64,000 nucleotides of DNA from Halegenticoccus tardaugens (lineage in GTDB: Archaea; Halobacteriota; Halobacteria; Halobacteriales; Haloferacaceae): NCBI RefSeq assembly GCF_004116405.1, contig NZ_SDIC01000001.1:124001-188000 (forward strand), in the 5' to 3' direction. Under the pieces are notes generated by a model. It saw only the letters and a program-made list of their open reading frames with translations, was not told the origin of the DNA and made no database searches. Shown one piece after another: positions 48,448 through 57,584 of the stretch; position 1 is the first letter of the stretch, and each line of letters begins with the position of its first letter. A program made the translations under genes and the position numbers.

Positions 48448-49680
48448 TCAATCCGCCCCGGTCGCGTCGACGCTCTCGTCCGTCCGCGGGCTGAGGCTCC
48501 CGGTGTGGAGGTACGTCCCGCCGACGAGGACGATCCCGGCGAGAAACGGGATCACGGCGCACGCCGCGTACACGGGCGGAAAGCCCACGGCGTCCACCAG
48601 CGGGAGCGCCACGAGGGGTCCGAGGCCGCCGCCGACGTCCCCGAGGACGTTGTTCGTGCCGGTCGCCCGGCCCATCCGCTCGCCGGGCGTCAGGTCGGCG
48701 AGGTGCGCCATGAGCGGGCCGCCGACGCCGCCCTGTCCGGCCCCGATGAACAGGCAGCCGACGAGCAGCCCGGGGAGCGAGTCGGCGACGACGAGCAGGA
48801 CGAACCCGGCAGACGCGAGGCCGAGAAAGCCGAGGAGGACGGGGATCCGCGCGCCGAGGACGTCGCTCAGCTTGCCGCCGAGCAGCATGAAGAGCGAGCC
48901 GGCGAGGACCGTCGCGGCCATGAGGAAGCCGGAGGTCCCCTGGGCGGTGTAGCCGAGGAACGTGAGATCGCGGACCCGGAGGAACACGACGAGCGTCGAG
49001 AACAGCACGCCCGCGTAGGAGAAAAAGAGGCCGAAGTTCACGAGCCCGGTCGTCAACGCGGGGACGCTGCGGTCGACGTTCCACGGGGAGACGGACGACT
49101 CGCGCTCCGAGACGTGCGTCTCGGGGACGACGAAGTACGCGACGACGCTGGCGAAGAGGGCGAACCCGGCGGCGACGGCGAACGCCGCCGACACGCCGTA
49201 GACGTCGCTCACCACGCCGCCGAGGACGAGGCCGGCGGGGAAGCCGAAGGTGATGCCGGCGCGGACGAGCCCCATGCTCGTCCCCCGCGAGCCGCTGTCG
49301 CTCACGTCGGCGGTGATCGTGTACGCCGTCGCGAACACGAGGGCGCTGCCGAGCCCCCAGGCGACGCGGGCGACGAGGAACCACGCTTCGGGGGCCGCCG
49401 CGCGGAGCGCGACGACGTACCCGAGGGTCGCCACGCCCTCGATCGCGAGCCCCGAGACGAACGGCGTTCGGGTGCCGATGCGATCGACGAGCGCGCCGGC
49501 CGGGGCGTTCGCCACCAGCCGCGCGAACCGGTTCGCGCTCAGGATCAGGCCGACCATGAAGGACGAGATCCCGAGCGTGGCTTCGAGGTTCGGGAGGATC
49601 GGGAAGACCACGCCGCCGCCGAACCCGACGAAGAAGGTGCTGGCGATGACCGCGAGGACGACGGTTCGCCCCCGCGTCAT
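48448..49680 (-). CDS. MFS transporter
   Basis: This 410-aa protein has twelve predicted membrane helices. The conserved loop motif GALVDRIGTRTPFVSG (about residues 61-76) is the DHA-type motif A variant. It is probably a drug or metabolite exporter; substrate unknown. The start ATG at 49680 puts helix 1 at the N-terminus. It is divergent from the small gene at 49968. Confidence 0.88.
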   Translation of the reverse strand: MTRGRTVVLAVIASTFFVGFGGGVVFPILPNLEATLGISSFMVGLILSANRFARLVANAPAGALVDRIGTRTPFVSGLAIEGVATLGYVVALRAAAPEAWFLVARVAWGLGSALVFATAYTITADVSDSGSRGTSMGLVRAGITFGFPAGLVLGGVVSDVYGVSAAFAVAAGFALFASVVAYFVVPETHVSERESSVSPWNVDRSVPALTTGLVNFGLFFSYAGVLFSTLVVFLRVRDLTFLGYTAQGTSGFLMAATVLAGSLFMLLGGKLSDVLGARIPVLLGFLGLASAGFVLLVVADSLPGLLVGCLFIGAGQGGVGGPLMAHLADLTPGERMGRATGTNNVLGDVGGGLGPLVALPLVDAVGFPPVYAACAVIPFLAGIVLVGGTYLHTGSLSPRTDESVDATGAD

Positions 49681-49967
49681 CGACGAACCCGTCTCGACGA
49701 AACGACGGGCCACCTCCCCGCGACGGTCCTCCGTGGCTCGCGCGCGCTGCTGGCGGTGCGTCGCCCGGACCGATCGCCCCGGCCGGCGCGTCGCGTGGAG
49801 TCGGATCGCCTGCTGTTCATTCGTCCCCGACGATACGGCGAAGAGGGCCAAATACTTCGCTATCGCGGAAGGGGGTGCGGAGATCTCGGGCGGGCGTGGA
49901 TCGGCGGTCGGCTCCGGGCGAACGCCGGCCAAAGCATTTGTCGCTGAACCGTGTGGATTCGGATGAG

Positions 49968-50297
49968 ATGGGGACCGCAGACGCGGAGAAGCGGAGCGAG
50001 GAATCGGCGAGCGCGACGGGGGAGGTGAAGTCGTGGCTCGACGCCTTCGAGGAGGTCGTCGCCTCGATGGAGCGCCGCGAGGAGGTCGTCGAGTGCACGT
50101 TCGAGGACGTGGAGGTCGACGTGCCGGTGCGGACGGGGGCGGACGCGCCGACCGCGAACTGGCGGCTCGACGGGACCGTCCGCGTCCACGTCGAGGAGTG
50201 GACGCGCCCGCTCGTCCAGTGGCTCCGCTGGTGGCGACGACAGACGCCGGAGCGCAGGAGGACGCCGGAGAAGGGAGGGCCGCCCGGACGAAAGTGA
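49968..50297 (+). CDS. Conserved haloarchaeal protein of unknown function
   Basis: This 109-aa acidic protein contains SWLDAFEEVVASMERREEVVECTFEDVEVDVPV and a WRLDGTVRVHVEEWTRPLVQWL motif near its C-terminus. The composition and the Trp-rich end suggest a small folded alpha/beta protein; no catalytic residues stand out. It converges with the ComA-like gene. The function is not known to me. Confidence 0.6.
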   Translation: MGTADAEKRSEESASATGEVKSWLDAFEEVVASMERREEVVECTFEDVEVDVPVRTGADAPTANWRLDGTVRVHVEEWTRPLVQWLRWWRRQTPERRRTPEKGGPPGRK

Positions 50298-50319
50298 AGG
50301 ACGACGGCCGTCGACTCGG

Positions 50320-51144
50320 CTACTCCGACGTGTAGCTCGTGATCCGACCCCAGGAACTCTTCTTCCCCCACAGGCCCGACCGCATGCACTCCAGTTCGAC
50401 GATCTGCGAGTTGTCGACGAACAGGTTCACCTTCGGACCGAAGTTCTTGATGTACCACTCGAACACCTCGGGATCGGCTGCCTCGAACACGCAGTGTTCG
50501 ATCCCGACCTCGTTCGCGATCTCGAACGCCACGTCGGTCCGCCACTCGCGGACGCGCTCCGTGATCCCCTCGGATTCGACCATGATCTTGTAGGCTCCGG
50601 CGTCGAGGTGCCGTTTCGCCTCCTCGATGGCGCTTCCGGGGTCGATCGCGGCCTCGCTTTCGAGCTCCTCGACGCTCGACGCGCCGCCCGCGCCGAACTG
50701 GACGTTGATCTCGGGTTTCGCCTTCAGGCCCGCCTCCGTCACTTGCTCCGTCAGCGCGACGAGATCCTCGGTGTCGATCGCGAGAAACCCGCTCGATATC
50801 TCGACGATGTCGAAGCCGATCTCCTTCGACTCCTCGATGTACCGATCGACCTGGTCGTGGTCTGCGATCAGGACGTGTTCGATGAAGCCGCCGGTCGACA
50901 CCTGCACGTCGTGTTCGTGGCAGATACCGATGAGTTCCTCGACCACCTCGCGGTCCATCAGCGCGAACGACCCGCCGGAGAACTTGTAGATGTCGACGTA
51001 CCGGCCCATCGTCTCCAGGACGTCGCGCAGTTCGCGCGGCCCCATCGGGTCGTAGTACGGCCCTCTGATCTCCGTGATACCCTTCTCTCTCGGCTTCCCC
51101 TCGCGCTCGTTGACGCGCAGGAAATCGAATGCTCGCTCGGCCAT
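50320..51144 (-). CDS. Phosphosulfolactate synthase (ComA)-related protein
   Basis: This 274-aa TIM-barrel protein has RGPYYDPMGPRELRDVLE, GGFIEHVLIAD, FDIVEISSGFLAIDTED and KPEINVQFGAGG. These correspond to the ComA family that joins sulfite to phosphoenolpyruvate at the start of coenzyme M synthesis in methanogens. Haloarchaea do not make methane, so the role may be sulfolactate metabolism or something different. It is well conserved, with no truncation. The ATG at 51144 was selected by family start. Confidence 0.87.
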   Translation of the reverse strand: MAERAFDFLRVNEREGKPREKGITEIRGPYYDPMGPRELRDVLETMGRYVDIYKFSGGSFALMDREVVEELIGICHEHDVQVSTGGFIEHVLIADHDQVDRYIEESKEIGFDIVEISSGFLAIDTEDLVALTEQVTEAGLKAKPEINVQFGAGGASSVEELESEAAIDPGSAIEEAKRHLDAGAYKIMVESEGITERVREWRTDVAFEIANEVGIEHCVFEAADPEVFEWYIKNFGPKVNLFVDNSQIVELECMRSGLWGKKSSWGRITSYTSE

Positions 51145-51251
51145 GGTCGGTCGTGGGTTCGCCGCCGACGCACTTAGTGATTCGTCAGTGACACGAGACT
51201 GTCGTCCCCGCGGATACGTCCTCCGATCGTCGCGGATACGTCGCTCGGCCG

Positions 51252-51785
51252 TCACGGATACGTCAGCCGGGCGAGCTCCGGCACGACGGAGCGCATCACG
51301 ATGACGTGGACGGAAAAGAGGACGCCGATCGCGACCACGATGATCGCCCCGTCGAGCGGCGTCGAGAGGATGCCGAGCGAGACGATGAGCGTCGTCGCGC
51401 ACGCGGGCGGGTGGATCGCCTCGGTCCAGGTCATCCCGGCGGTCGTGAGCGTGACCGACGTCACGGCGCTGCCGACGAGCCGGAGCTGGTCAGGCGAGAG
51501 CGACGTCACCGACCCGGTGATGGCGAGCCCGGGGGCGAAGATCGCGTACGAGACGAGACCCGCGACCACGCCGATGGCGTGACCGCCGACGAAGTACCGC
51601 GCCGAGATGATCTCCCCGCGTCGAACCGACGCGAGGAGGTACGCCGACGGCCCGAGGCTCGGGAAGACGAACGCCCGCCCCGTCGCCCACGCGATCGCGC
51701 CCAGCACGCTGAGGAGGAATCCCGCGTAGGCGCTCGTCACGGTGACCTGCTTCACCATGTTCGGCCGTTCGAGCGGTGCGTTCAA
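51252..51785 (-). CDS. HPP family membrane protein
   Basis: This 177-aa protein has four to five membrane helices. It contains VFPSLGPSAYLLA and IHPPACATTLIVSLG, the HPP-family hallmark with His-Pro-Pro. In other organisms HPP proteins are linked to nitrite transport and to unknown roles. It stands alone between the ComA-like gene and the PrpD-like gene. Confidence 0.87.
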   Translation of the reverse strand: MNAPLERPNMVKQVTVTSAYAGFLLSVLGAIAWATGRAFVFPSLGPSAYLLASVRRGEIISARYFVGGHAIGVVAGLVSYAIFAPGLAITGSVTSLSPDQLRLVGSAVTSVTLTTAGMTWTEAIHPPACATTLIVSLGILSTPLDGAIIVVAIGVLFSVHVIVMRSVVPELARLTYP

Positions 51786-51905
51786 GAAGGTTGTATTTCT
51801 CGTCGGCCGACGGTTCGCGGCACCCCGTGGCGACCGCCCGCGACTCGTCGCTCACGACTCAGCGCGCCCCGGCGCCGCAATCTACCGCGTCCCGGTGCGA
51901 GACGC

Positions 51906-53261
51906 TCAGTCGAGAAGCGCGGTGAGGTCGCTCGCGTCCCGCTCGTCGAGGGAGCGGACGGCCTCGACGATCTCGTCCTGCCGCGGAGCGTCGTAGACCG
52001 GGGCGGCCATCGTCCGGAACTTCCCCTCGATGTCGTCCCACGACATCGGGTCGCTCGGGTGGCCCTTGAACCCGCTCTTCTCGACGCGGTGGGTCGTCCC
52101 GTCGGCGAGTTCGATGTCGACGATCGCCGGCATCTCCCCCGCCTCGAACCGTTCCGTGAGCGTCGGGTTCTCCTCGACCTCGACCGTCTGGAGCAGCCGC
52201 TGTACGTCTTCGAGGCGGATGCGCTCCGGATCGTACGCGTCGTTCGTCAACTCCCGATCGATGAGCGCGACGGACAGCATGTACGGCAGCGAGTGGTCGG
52301 CCTGCGCCTTCGTCTCGACGACGTAGCGACTCCCTTCGCCGCCGCCGATGATGAGCTTCGCGCCCGCGAACGTCTGGAGGCGGATCGCCTCGACCTCCCG
52401 CGGGTCGATCCCCTCGCGCGCCGCGAGGTCGACGATGCCCTCGACGGCCGACTGGGCGTAGGTCTCCGCGACGTACCGCTTCGTCATCACGTCGAACAGA
52501 CGCTCGCAGCCGGGGTCCAGGTCCACCTCGAACCCGCCCGAGACGATTTGCTTCCACCCCTTCTTCCCCTCGAAGAGGTTCACCGGCCCCTCGACGCCGT
52601 TCTTCGCGAGCATCGCCGAATAGACGGCGTTTCGGGCGGCGTTGGCCGACGCGAGTCCCTTCCACTCGTTGATCCCCTCGGTTCGGGTGACGCGGAGCGC
52701 GTTGTGCGCGGTGCCGGCGACGCCGACGGCGTTTCGGGTCTCCTCGTAGGAGAGACCGAGGAGCTTCGACGCCGCCGTCGCCGCCGAGACGACCGTGTGG
52801 GTGACGTGGTCCCAGCCGCGGTCGCGGACGGGGGCGTTCCACGCCAGTTCGCCCTGCACCTCGTAGGCGATGGCGATCCCGGTCAGCAGATCGCGGCCGG
52901 ACGCGTCGGCGTACTCCGCGCAGGCGATCGCGGCACCGATGTTGTCGCTCGGGTGGGGCGTCTCCCCGGGCGCGAGAAACGAGTCCATGAAGTCGAGATA
53001 GCGGGTGAGCGCCGTGTTGTACATCGCCGCCCCCGGCGGCGCGGCGCGCCCGTCCGTCGCCCAGAGCCGACAGCCCCCGCTTTCGCCGCTCGTCTCTTCG
53101 ACCGTCGCTCGGACGGCCTCGATCGGTTCCGCGTCGACCGCGCCGAGGGCGATGCCGACCGAGTCGAGCACGCGTTTTTTCGTCTCGTCTACTACCTCCT
53201 CGGAGAGGTCGTCGTACTCGGTCTCGGTGACGAACGCCGCGAGTTCGGCCGTCGTCGTCAT
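51906..53261 (-). CDS. MmgE/PrpD family protein (2-methylcitrate dehydratase-like)
   Basis: This 451-aa protein has the all-helical N-terminal half (RVLDSVGIALGAVDAEPI, RYLDFMDSFLAPGETPHPSDN with the catalytic region, GWDHVTHTVVSAA) and a C-terminal alpha/beta lid (ADHSLPYMLSVALIDRELT). PrpD dehydrates 2-methylcitrate in propionate use, but relatives act on itaconate and other substrates. No prpB or prpC is adjacent, so the exact role is open. Confidence 0.9.
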   Translation of the reverse strand: MTTTAELAAFVTETEYDDLSEEVVDETKKRVLDSVGIALGAVDAEPIEAVRATVEETSGESGGCRLWATDGRAAPPGAAMYNTALTRYLDFMDSFLAPGETPHPSDNIGAAIACAEYADASGRDLLTGIAIAYEVQGELAWNAPVRDRGWDHVTHTVVSAATAASKLLGLSYEETRNAVGVAGTAHNALRVTRTEGINEWKGLASANAARNAVYSAMLAKNGVEGPVNLFEGKKGWKQIVSGGFEVDLDPGCERLFDVMTKRYVAETYAQSAVEGIVDLAAREGIDPREVEAIRLQTFAGAKLIIGGGEGSRYVVETKAQADHSLPYMLSVALIDRELTNDAYDPERIRLEDVQRLLQTVEVEENPTLTERFEAGEMPAIVDIELADGTTHRVEKSGFKGHPSDPMSWDDIEGKFRTMAAPVYDAPRQDEIVEAVRSLDERDASDLTALLD

Positions 53262-53421
53262 GTGTGTTCGGTCGACGCGGCGACGCAAAACGCTACGCTC
53301 GCGTCGAATCGACCGACAGTCGTCGCGAGAGATACGTCCGAAAAATCCTCGGCGATTCGTCGCGATCGACGAACCGGAGAGGCCGGGCGAGCCCCTCCGG
53401 TGACGTCGCACTCAGAGGCAC

Positions 53422-53535
53422 TCACCGTCGCGGGCGAAGCCGCCCGCGCGGTGACACCGTTGCGTACGTGGATAGGACGCCTACGTCTTATCCATGAACT
53501 GGCAAGGTGGTATTTAGGTGGGACCGATTCGGTCC
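53422..53535. ncRNA. Hairpin-rich intergenic stretch, possible small RNA
   Basis: Three consecutive stem-loops are visible between prpD and tfb. At 53422-53454 CACCG..GCGGGC pairs with GCCCGC.CGGTG (11-12 bp, one bulge). At 53470-53493 GGATAGGACG pairs with CGTCTTATCC (10 bp, tetraloop CCTA). At 53521-53535 GGACCG pairs with CGGTCC. On the minus strand CTAAATACC near 53509-53517 could be a TATA box about 27 nt upstream of the second hairpin, so a minus-strand RNA of about 90 nt is plausible. It may instead be a tfb terminator. Confidence 0.35.
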
Positions 53536-53564
53536 GGTCGCCGCCCGGGTCGAGGGCTCCGACC

Positions 53565-54527
53565 TCAGTACAGCCCCATCGCTTCGATCTGCTCTTGATA
53601 CCTGTTTCGGATCGTGACCTCGGTCACCTGCGCGACGTCGGCGACCTCGCGCTGGGTCTTCTTCTCGTTGCAGAGCAGCGACGCCGCGTAGATCGCCGCC
53701 GCCGCAAACCCCGTCGGCGACTTCCCCGACAACAGCCCCTGCTCGGCCGACACGTCGACGATCTCGTTCGCCTTCGCCTGCGCCTCCTTGCTCAATCCGA
53801 GTTCCGAGGCGAAGCGCGGGACGAACTGCTTGGGGTCGACGGGCTTGAGTTCGAGGCTGAGTTCCTGCGCGATGTAGCGGTAGGTCCGCCCGATCTCCTT
53901 CTGGGAGACGCGGGAAACCTCCGCGACCTCGTCGAGGCTGCGGGGGATGCCCTCCTGCCGGCAGGCGGCGTAGAGCGCGCTCGTGGCGACGCCCTCGATC
54001 GAGCGCCCGCGGATCAGGTCCTCGCTCAGCGCCCGGCGGTAGATCACCGAGGCGACCTCCCGGACGGACTGCGGAACGCCGAGGGCGCTGGCCATGCGGT
54101 CGATCTCCGAAAGCGCGAACTGGAGGTTGCGCTCGCCGGCGTCCTTCGTGCGGATGCGCTCCTGCCACTTGCGCAGCCGCTGCATCTGGCTGCGCTTCTG
54201 GGAGGAGAGCGACCGCCCGTACGCGTCCTTGTTCTTCCAGTCGATCGTCGTCGTCAGCCCCTTGTCGTGCATCCGCTGGGTGACGGGCGCGCCGACGCGC
54301 GACTTGCTGTCTCGCTCCTGCTGGTTGAACGCCCGCCACTCGGGACCGCGATCGATGCTTCCTTCCTCGATGACGAGGCCGCAGTCGTCACAGAGTAGTT
54401 CACCCAGGTCCTCGCTTCGGACGAGGGTGTCGGAGCCGCACTCCGGGCACGTGCGCTCGCGCTCGCCGGTGGACTCCGTCGCATCCGTTTCGCTGGCTCG
54501 TTCCCGTTCACGAAACGAATTTGTCAT
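53565..54527 (-). CDS. tfb: Transcription initiation factor IIB
   Basis: This 320-aa TFIIB homologue has an N-terminal zinc ribbon ([10 protein letters not shown] ... CDDCG), a B-finger/linker region ([19 protein letters not shown]) and two cyclin-like repeats (about 120-215 and 216-310). The second ends with [16 protein letters not shown]. It recruits RNA polymerase to the TBP-TATA complex. Haloarchaea carry several tfb paralogues. A TATA box is 24-33 nt before its ATG. Confidence 0.96.
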   Translation of the reverse strand: MTNSFRERERASETDATESTGERERTCPECGSDTLVRSEDLGELLCDDCGLVIEEGSIDRGPEWRAFNQQERDSKSRVGAPVTQRMHDKGLTTTIDWKNKDAYGRSLSSQKRSQMQRLRKWQERIRTKDAGERNLQFALSEIDRMASALGVPQSVREVASVIYRRALSEDLIRGRSIEGVATSALYAACRQEGIPRSLDEVAEVSRVSQKEIGRTYRYIAQELSLELKPVDPKQFVPRFASELGLSKEAQAKANEIVDVSAEQGLLSGKSPTGFAAAAIYAASLLCNEKKTQREVADVAQVTEVTIRNRYQEQIEAMGLY

Positions 54528-54885
54528 CGTAGCATACGACGATTCTCTGTACTTAACTTTGTGTCGAATGGCGACGACGGTTCGCCTTTCCGTCGTCGGG
54601 CCCGTTGAGGGTGGTGCTCCTGCTTTCTACTCCCGCACAGGGGAGGTCACCCGTCGGCGGACCGAACCGGAACGCGGAATTTGCTATCGCTCCCTGCGGT
54701 TTATGGAGCGTTCACCCGCCAGGATCCGTCCGTACGCGACGCAACGAGATATGCCGTCCGCCGGTGATGAAATCCGGTGCCAACCACTATTCGGCCTATT
54801 TAAGAATATATGAAAAATATAATCGCAACACAACCAACGATAGGCCAAAGATTGATTAGATCGTTCACCATACGTCCATCCGAAC
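54528..54885. other. Divergent tfb/DUF7501 intergenic region
   Basis: The left edge carries the tfb TATA box (AAAGTTAAGT on the minus strand, 54551-54560). The right part (54790-54850) is A+T-rich and probably serves the gene at 54886. No gene is seen. Confidence 0.45.
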
Positions 54886-55083
54886 ATGAGCACTCAAACG
54901 AACTCGGTCGCGTCGGCGGGTCGCTGGAACGATCCCGAGCGCTGCCCGTTCTGCGGGGCGGCGCTGGAGGACGGGGGCGCGGGGTTCATCGCGCACGTCG
55001 AGGCGCGGCCGTCGTGCGCGGAGCGGTTCGAGCGGTGGCGGGCGATGGTCGCGTCGGACATCGGCGGCGAGTGGAGCGGGTGA
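54886..55083 (+). CDS. DUF7501-like zinc-finger mini-protein
   Basis: This 65-aa protein has CPFCGAALEDGGAGFIAHVEARPSCAERF, that is CxxC followed by a spaced His and Cys, a likely single zinc finger. It ends DIGGEWSG, matching the small haloarchaeal DUF7501 family. Function unknown; possibly a nucleic-acid- or protein-binding regulator. It is divergent from tfb. Confidence 0.82.
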   Translation: MSTQTNSVASAGRWNDPERCPFCGAALEDGGAGFIAHVEARPSCAERFERWRAMVASDIGGEWSG

Positions 55084-55135
55084 CGGCGCGGACGCTGCGA
55101 AGCGACTTTACCCGGCGTCGCCGTAGCGCCGCACG

Positions 55136-55690
55136 ATGCTTCCGTGGGGACACGTCGCGTTCGGCTACCTCCTCTACTCGCTCGGGATTCGCCGACGGAC
55201 CGGGGTGGGACCGGACGGACTCGCCGCGCTCGCGGTCGGCACGCAGTTTCCCGACCTGATCGACAAGCCGCTCTCGTGGACGTTCGGGGTGCTCCCCTCC
55301 GGGCGCTCGTTCGGCCACTCGGTCTTCGTCGCGTGCGCCGTCGTCGCCCTCGCGCTGTGGCTCGGACGGCGGTACGACCGGCGGGCGGCGGGCGCGGCGT
55401 TCGCCGGCGGCCACGTCACGCACCTCGTCGCCGACTCGCTCTACCCGCTCGCGGACGGCCGGATCGGCGACGTCACCTACCTCCTGTGGCCCGTCGTCCC
55501 GGCGGACGAGGTCGAACACGGCCTGAGCTTCGTCGAGTTCTTCCTCGCGCTGGAGGCGACGCCGACCCTCCTTTTCGAACTCGCGCTGTTCGCGGTCGCG
55601 GCCGGCGTCTGGCTCCGCGACGGATCGCCGGGCCTGCGCGCGCTCCGGTCGGGCGCGGCTCGGCTGACTCCGGAGACGAGCCGCGAGTAG
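55136..55690 (+). CDS. YdjM-like membrane-bound metal-dependent hydrolase
   Basis: This 184-aa protein has four hydrophobic segments. It contains MLPWGHVAFGYLLYSLG, FPDLIDKP and GRSFGHSVFV, then GHVTHLVADSLYP. The His/Asp pattern is that of the YdjM/LexA-binding membrane hydrolase family. It ends short of the ABC permease, with which it converges. Substrate unknown. Confidence 0.84.
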   Translation: MLPWGHVAFGYLLYSLGIRRRTGVGPDGLAALAVGTQFPDLIDKPLSWTFGVLPSGRSFGHSVFVACAVVALALWLGRRYDRRAAGAAFAGGHVTHLVADSLYPLADGRIGDVTYLLWPVVPADEVEHGLSFVEFFLALEATPTLLFELALFAVAAGVWLRDGSPGLRALRSGAARLTPETSRE

Positions 55691-55720
55691 ACGAGCGACG
55701 GCCCGAAGCGACGAACGCGG

Positions 55721-56488
55721 CTAGTCGGTCAAACCGTACCCGCGCTCGAACAGCGCGACGTTCAGCGCGACGATCGCGGCCGTCATGACGGTCAACACGG
55801 CGAGCGAGACGTTCGGGTCGACCTCCGCGGTGCCGAGGAAGCCGTAGCGGACGCCGTTGACCATGTAGATCATCGGGTTGAGGAGCGACACGTCCCGCAA
55901 AAGCGGCGTCAGGTCGTCGAGCGAGTAGAAGACGCCGCCGAAGAACACGAGCGGCCGGAGGATGAACTGGTTCATCATGGTCAAGTCGTCGAAGTCCTCG
56001 GCCCAGAGGCCGCCGAGGACGCCGAGGCTGGCGAAGAGCAGTGTGATGACGAGTGCGAACGCGAGCAGGTAGAAGGGCTTCTCGACGCCGACGGTCGTGA
56101 AGACCGCGCCGACGACCGCGACGAGCGCGCCGACGACGAGCCCTCGGACGGCGCTCGACAGCGTGTAGGCCCACACCATCTGCGCGTACGACAGCGGCGA
56201 GGTGAGCGTCTCGTGGATGTACTCGTTCCAGCGGCCGTGGAAGATGGAGAAGGAGGCGTTCTCGAAGGCGTTCGAGATCGCGCCGAGCACGACGAGCCCC
56301 GGCAGGATGAAGAGGATGTACGGAACGCCGTTGATGTCGCTGATGCGGGTGCCGAGGATGACCCCGAACACGGAGAAGTACAGGACGTTCGTGATGAGCG
56401 GCGGAACGAACGTGTTCTTCGGCCGGCGGACGAACCGGAGGATCTCCCGTCTGACGAGCGTCCGGAAGCCGACGGAGAGCGCGCTCAC
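55721..56488 (-). CDS. ABC-2 type transporter permease
   Basis: This 255-aa protein has six membrane helices of the ABC-2 (NatB/DrrB) type, with GVILGTRISDINGVPYILFIL and LRPLVFFGGVFYSLDDL. Its ATG overlaps the stop of the ATPase gene by four bases (ATGA), so it is the second gene of a two-gene exporter. The substrate may be a drug, lipid or polysaccharide. Confidence 0.92.
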   Translation of the reverse strand: MSALSVGFRTLVRREILRFVRRPKNTFVPPLITNVLYFSVFGVILGTRISDINGVPYILFILPGLVVLGAISNAFENASFSIFHGRWNEYIHETLTSPLSYAQMVWAYTLSSAVRGLVVGALVAVVGAVFTTVGVEKPFYLLAFALVITLLFASLGVLGGLWAEDFDDLTMMNQFILRPLVFFGGVFYSLDDLTPLLRDVSLLNPMIYMVNGVRYGFLGTAEVDPNVSLAVLTVMTAAIVALNVALFERGYGLTD

Positions 56489-57492
56489 TCGGCCTCACCC
56501 CCCGCTTCGACGGTCTCCTCTCTGGGCTCGTCTCCCACCGGCCGCTCTTCGTCTCGCTCCCCGACGGATTCCGCGCCGCGCGTCAGCTCGACGAAGACCT
56601 CCTCCAGCGACGTCCGCGAGATTTCGAGGTCGACGATCTCGTGGCCCGCGCGGTCGAGTTCGCGGACGAGGTCCGGCGCGACGATCCCGCCCCGGCGGGC
56701 CGTGACGACCAGGTCGCCCTCGGCGAGCGCGACGTTCTCGACGTGACCGTTACCCGAAACGATCTTGGGGACGGTCGCGGGGGGGTCGCGGAACTGGACC
56801 GTGATGCGGTCGAGCCCGCGATCCATCAGTTCGTCGGGGCTCGCGACCTCGACGATCCGTCCCGAATCGAGGATGGCGACCTCGTCGCAGAGCCGCTCGG
56901 CCTCCTCGATGTAGTGCGTCGTGAGGAGGATGGTCGTGCCCGCCTCATTGAGTTCGGTGATGAGACTCCACAGGTCGCGTCGGAGCTGGACGTCGACCCC
57001 GGCGGTCGGCTCGTCGAGGATCAGGAGGTCCGGATCCGTGATGAGCGCCCGGGCGAGCATGAACCGGCGCTTCATCCCGCCGGAGAGCCAGTCGAAGCGC
57101 GTGTCCCGCTTGTCGTAGATGCCGACCTTCCTCAGCACCTCGTCGGCGCGCTCGCGCGCCTCGTCGGCCGGAATTCCGTGGTAGCCCGCCTTGTGCTCCA
57201 GCACCTCCTTGATCGGGAAGAAGCGGTCGACGTTGAACTCCTGGGGCGCGAGACCGATCCGGTCGCGCGCCTCGCGGTAGTCCGCCTCCACGTCGGCGCC
57301 GAAGACCCGGGCCTCGCCGCCGCTTTTTCTCACCAGTCCGACGAGAATGTTGATGAACGTCGTTTTGCCCGCCCCGTTCGGGCCGAGAAGGCCGAAGAAG
57401 GAGCCCTCGGGGACGGTCAACGAGACCCCGTCGAGCGCCTGCACGTCCGCGTAGCGCTTGCTCAGGTCCCGTATTTCGAGTGCAGCGGTCAT
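56485..57492 (-). CDS. ABC transporter ATP-binding protein (DrrA/NatA type)
   Basis: This 335-aa ATPase has GLLGPNGAGKTTFINIL (Walker A), a Q-loop at APQEFNVDRFF, WLSGGMKRRFMLARALI (signature), LLILDEPTAGVDVQLR (Walker B) and a switch His in LTTHYIEEAERL. The C-terminal extension is acidic. It drives the ABC-2 permease downstream. Confidence 0.94.
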   Translation of the reverse strand: MTAALEIRDLSKRYADVQALDGVSLTVPEGSFFGLLGPNGAGKTTFINILVGLVRKSGGEARVFGADVEADYREARDRIGLAPQEFNVDRFFPIKEVLEHKAGYHGIPADEARERADEVLRKVGIYDKRDTRFDWLSGGMKRRFMLARALITDPDLLILDEPTAGVDVQLRRDLWSLITELNEAGTTILLTTHYIEEAERLCDEVAILDSGRIVEVASPDELMDRGLDRITVQFRDPPATVPKIVSGNGHVENVALAEGDLVVTARRGGIVAPDLVRELDRAGHEIVDLEISRTSLEEVFVELTRGAESVGERDEERPVGDEPREETVEAGGEAE

Positions 57493-57584
57493 TCGACGGT
57501 AGTTCGGGGACGGACGGGATTAAGAACAGCGACGCCGGATGGTAGTGAGTGACAGTCGCAGGGCGGCCGCCGCGGCGAGCCGCC

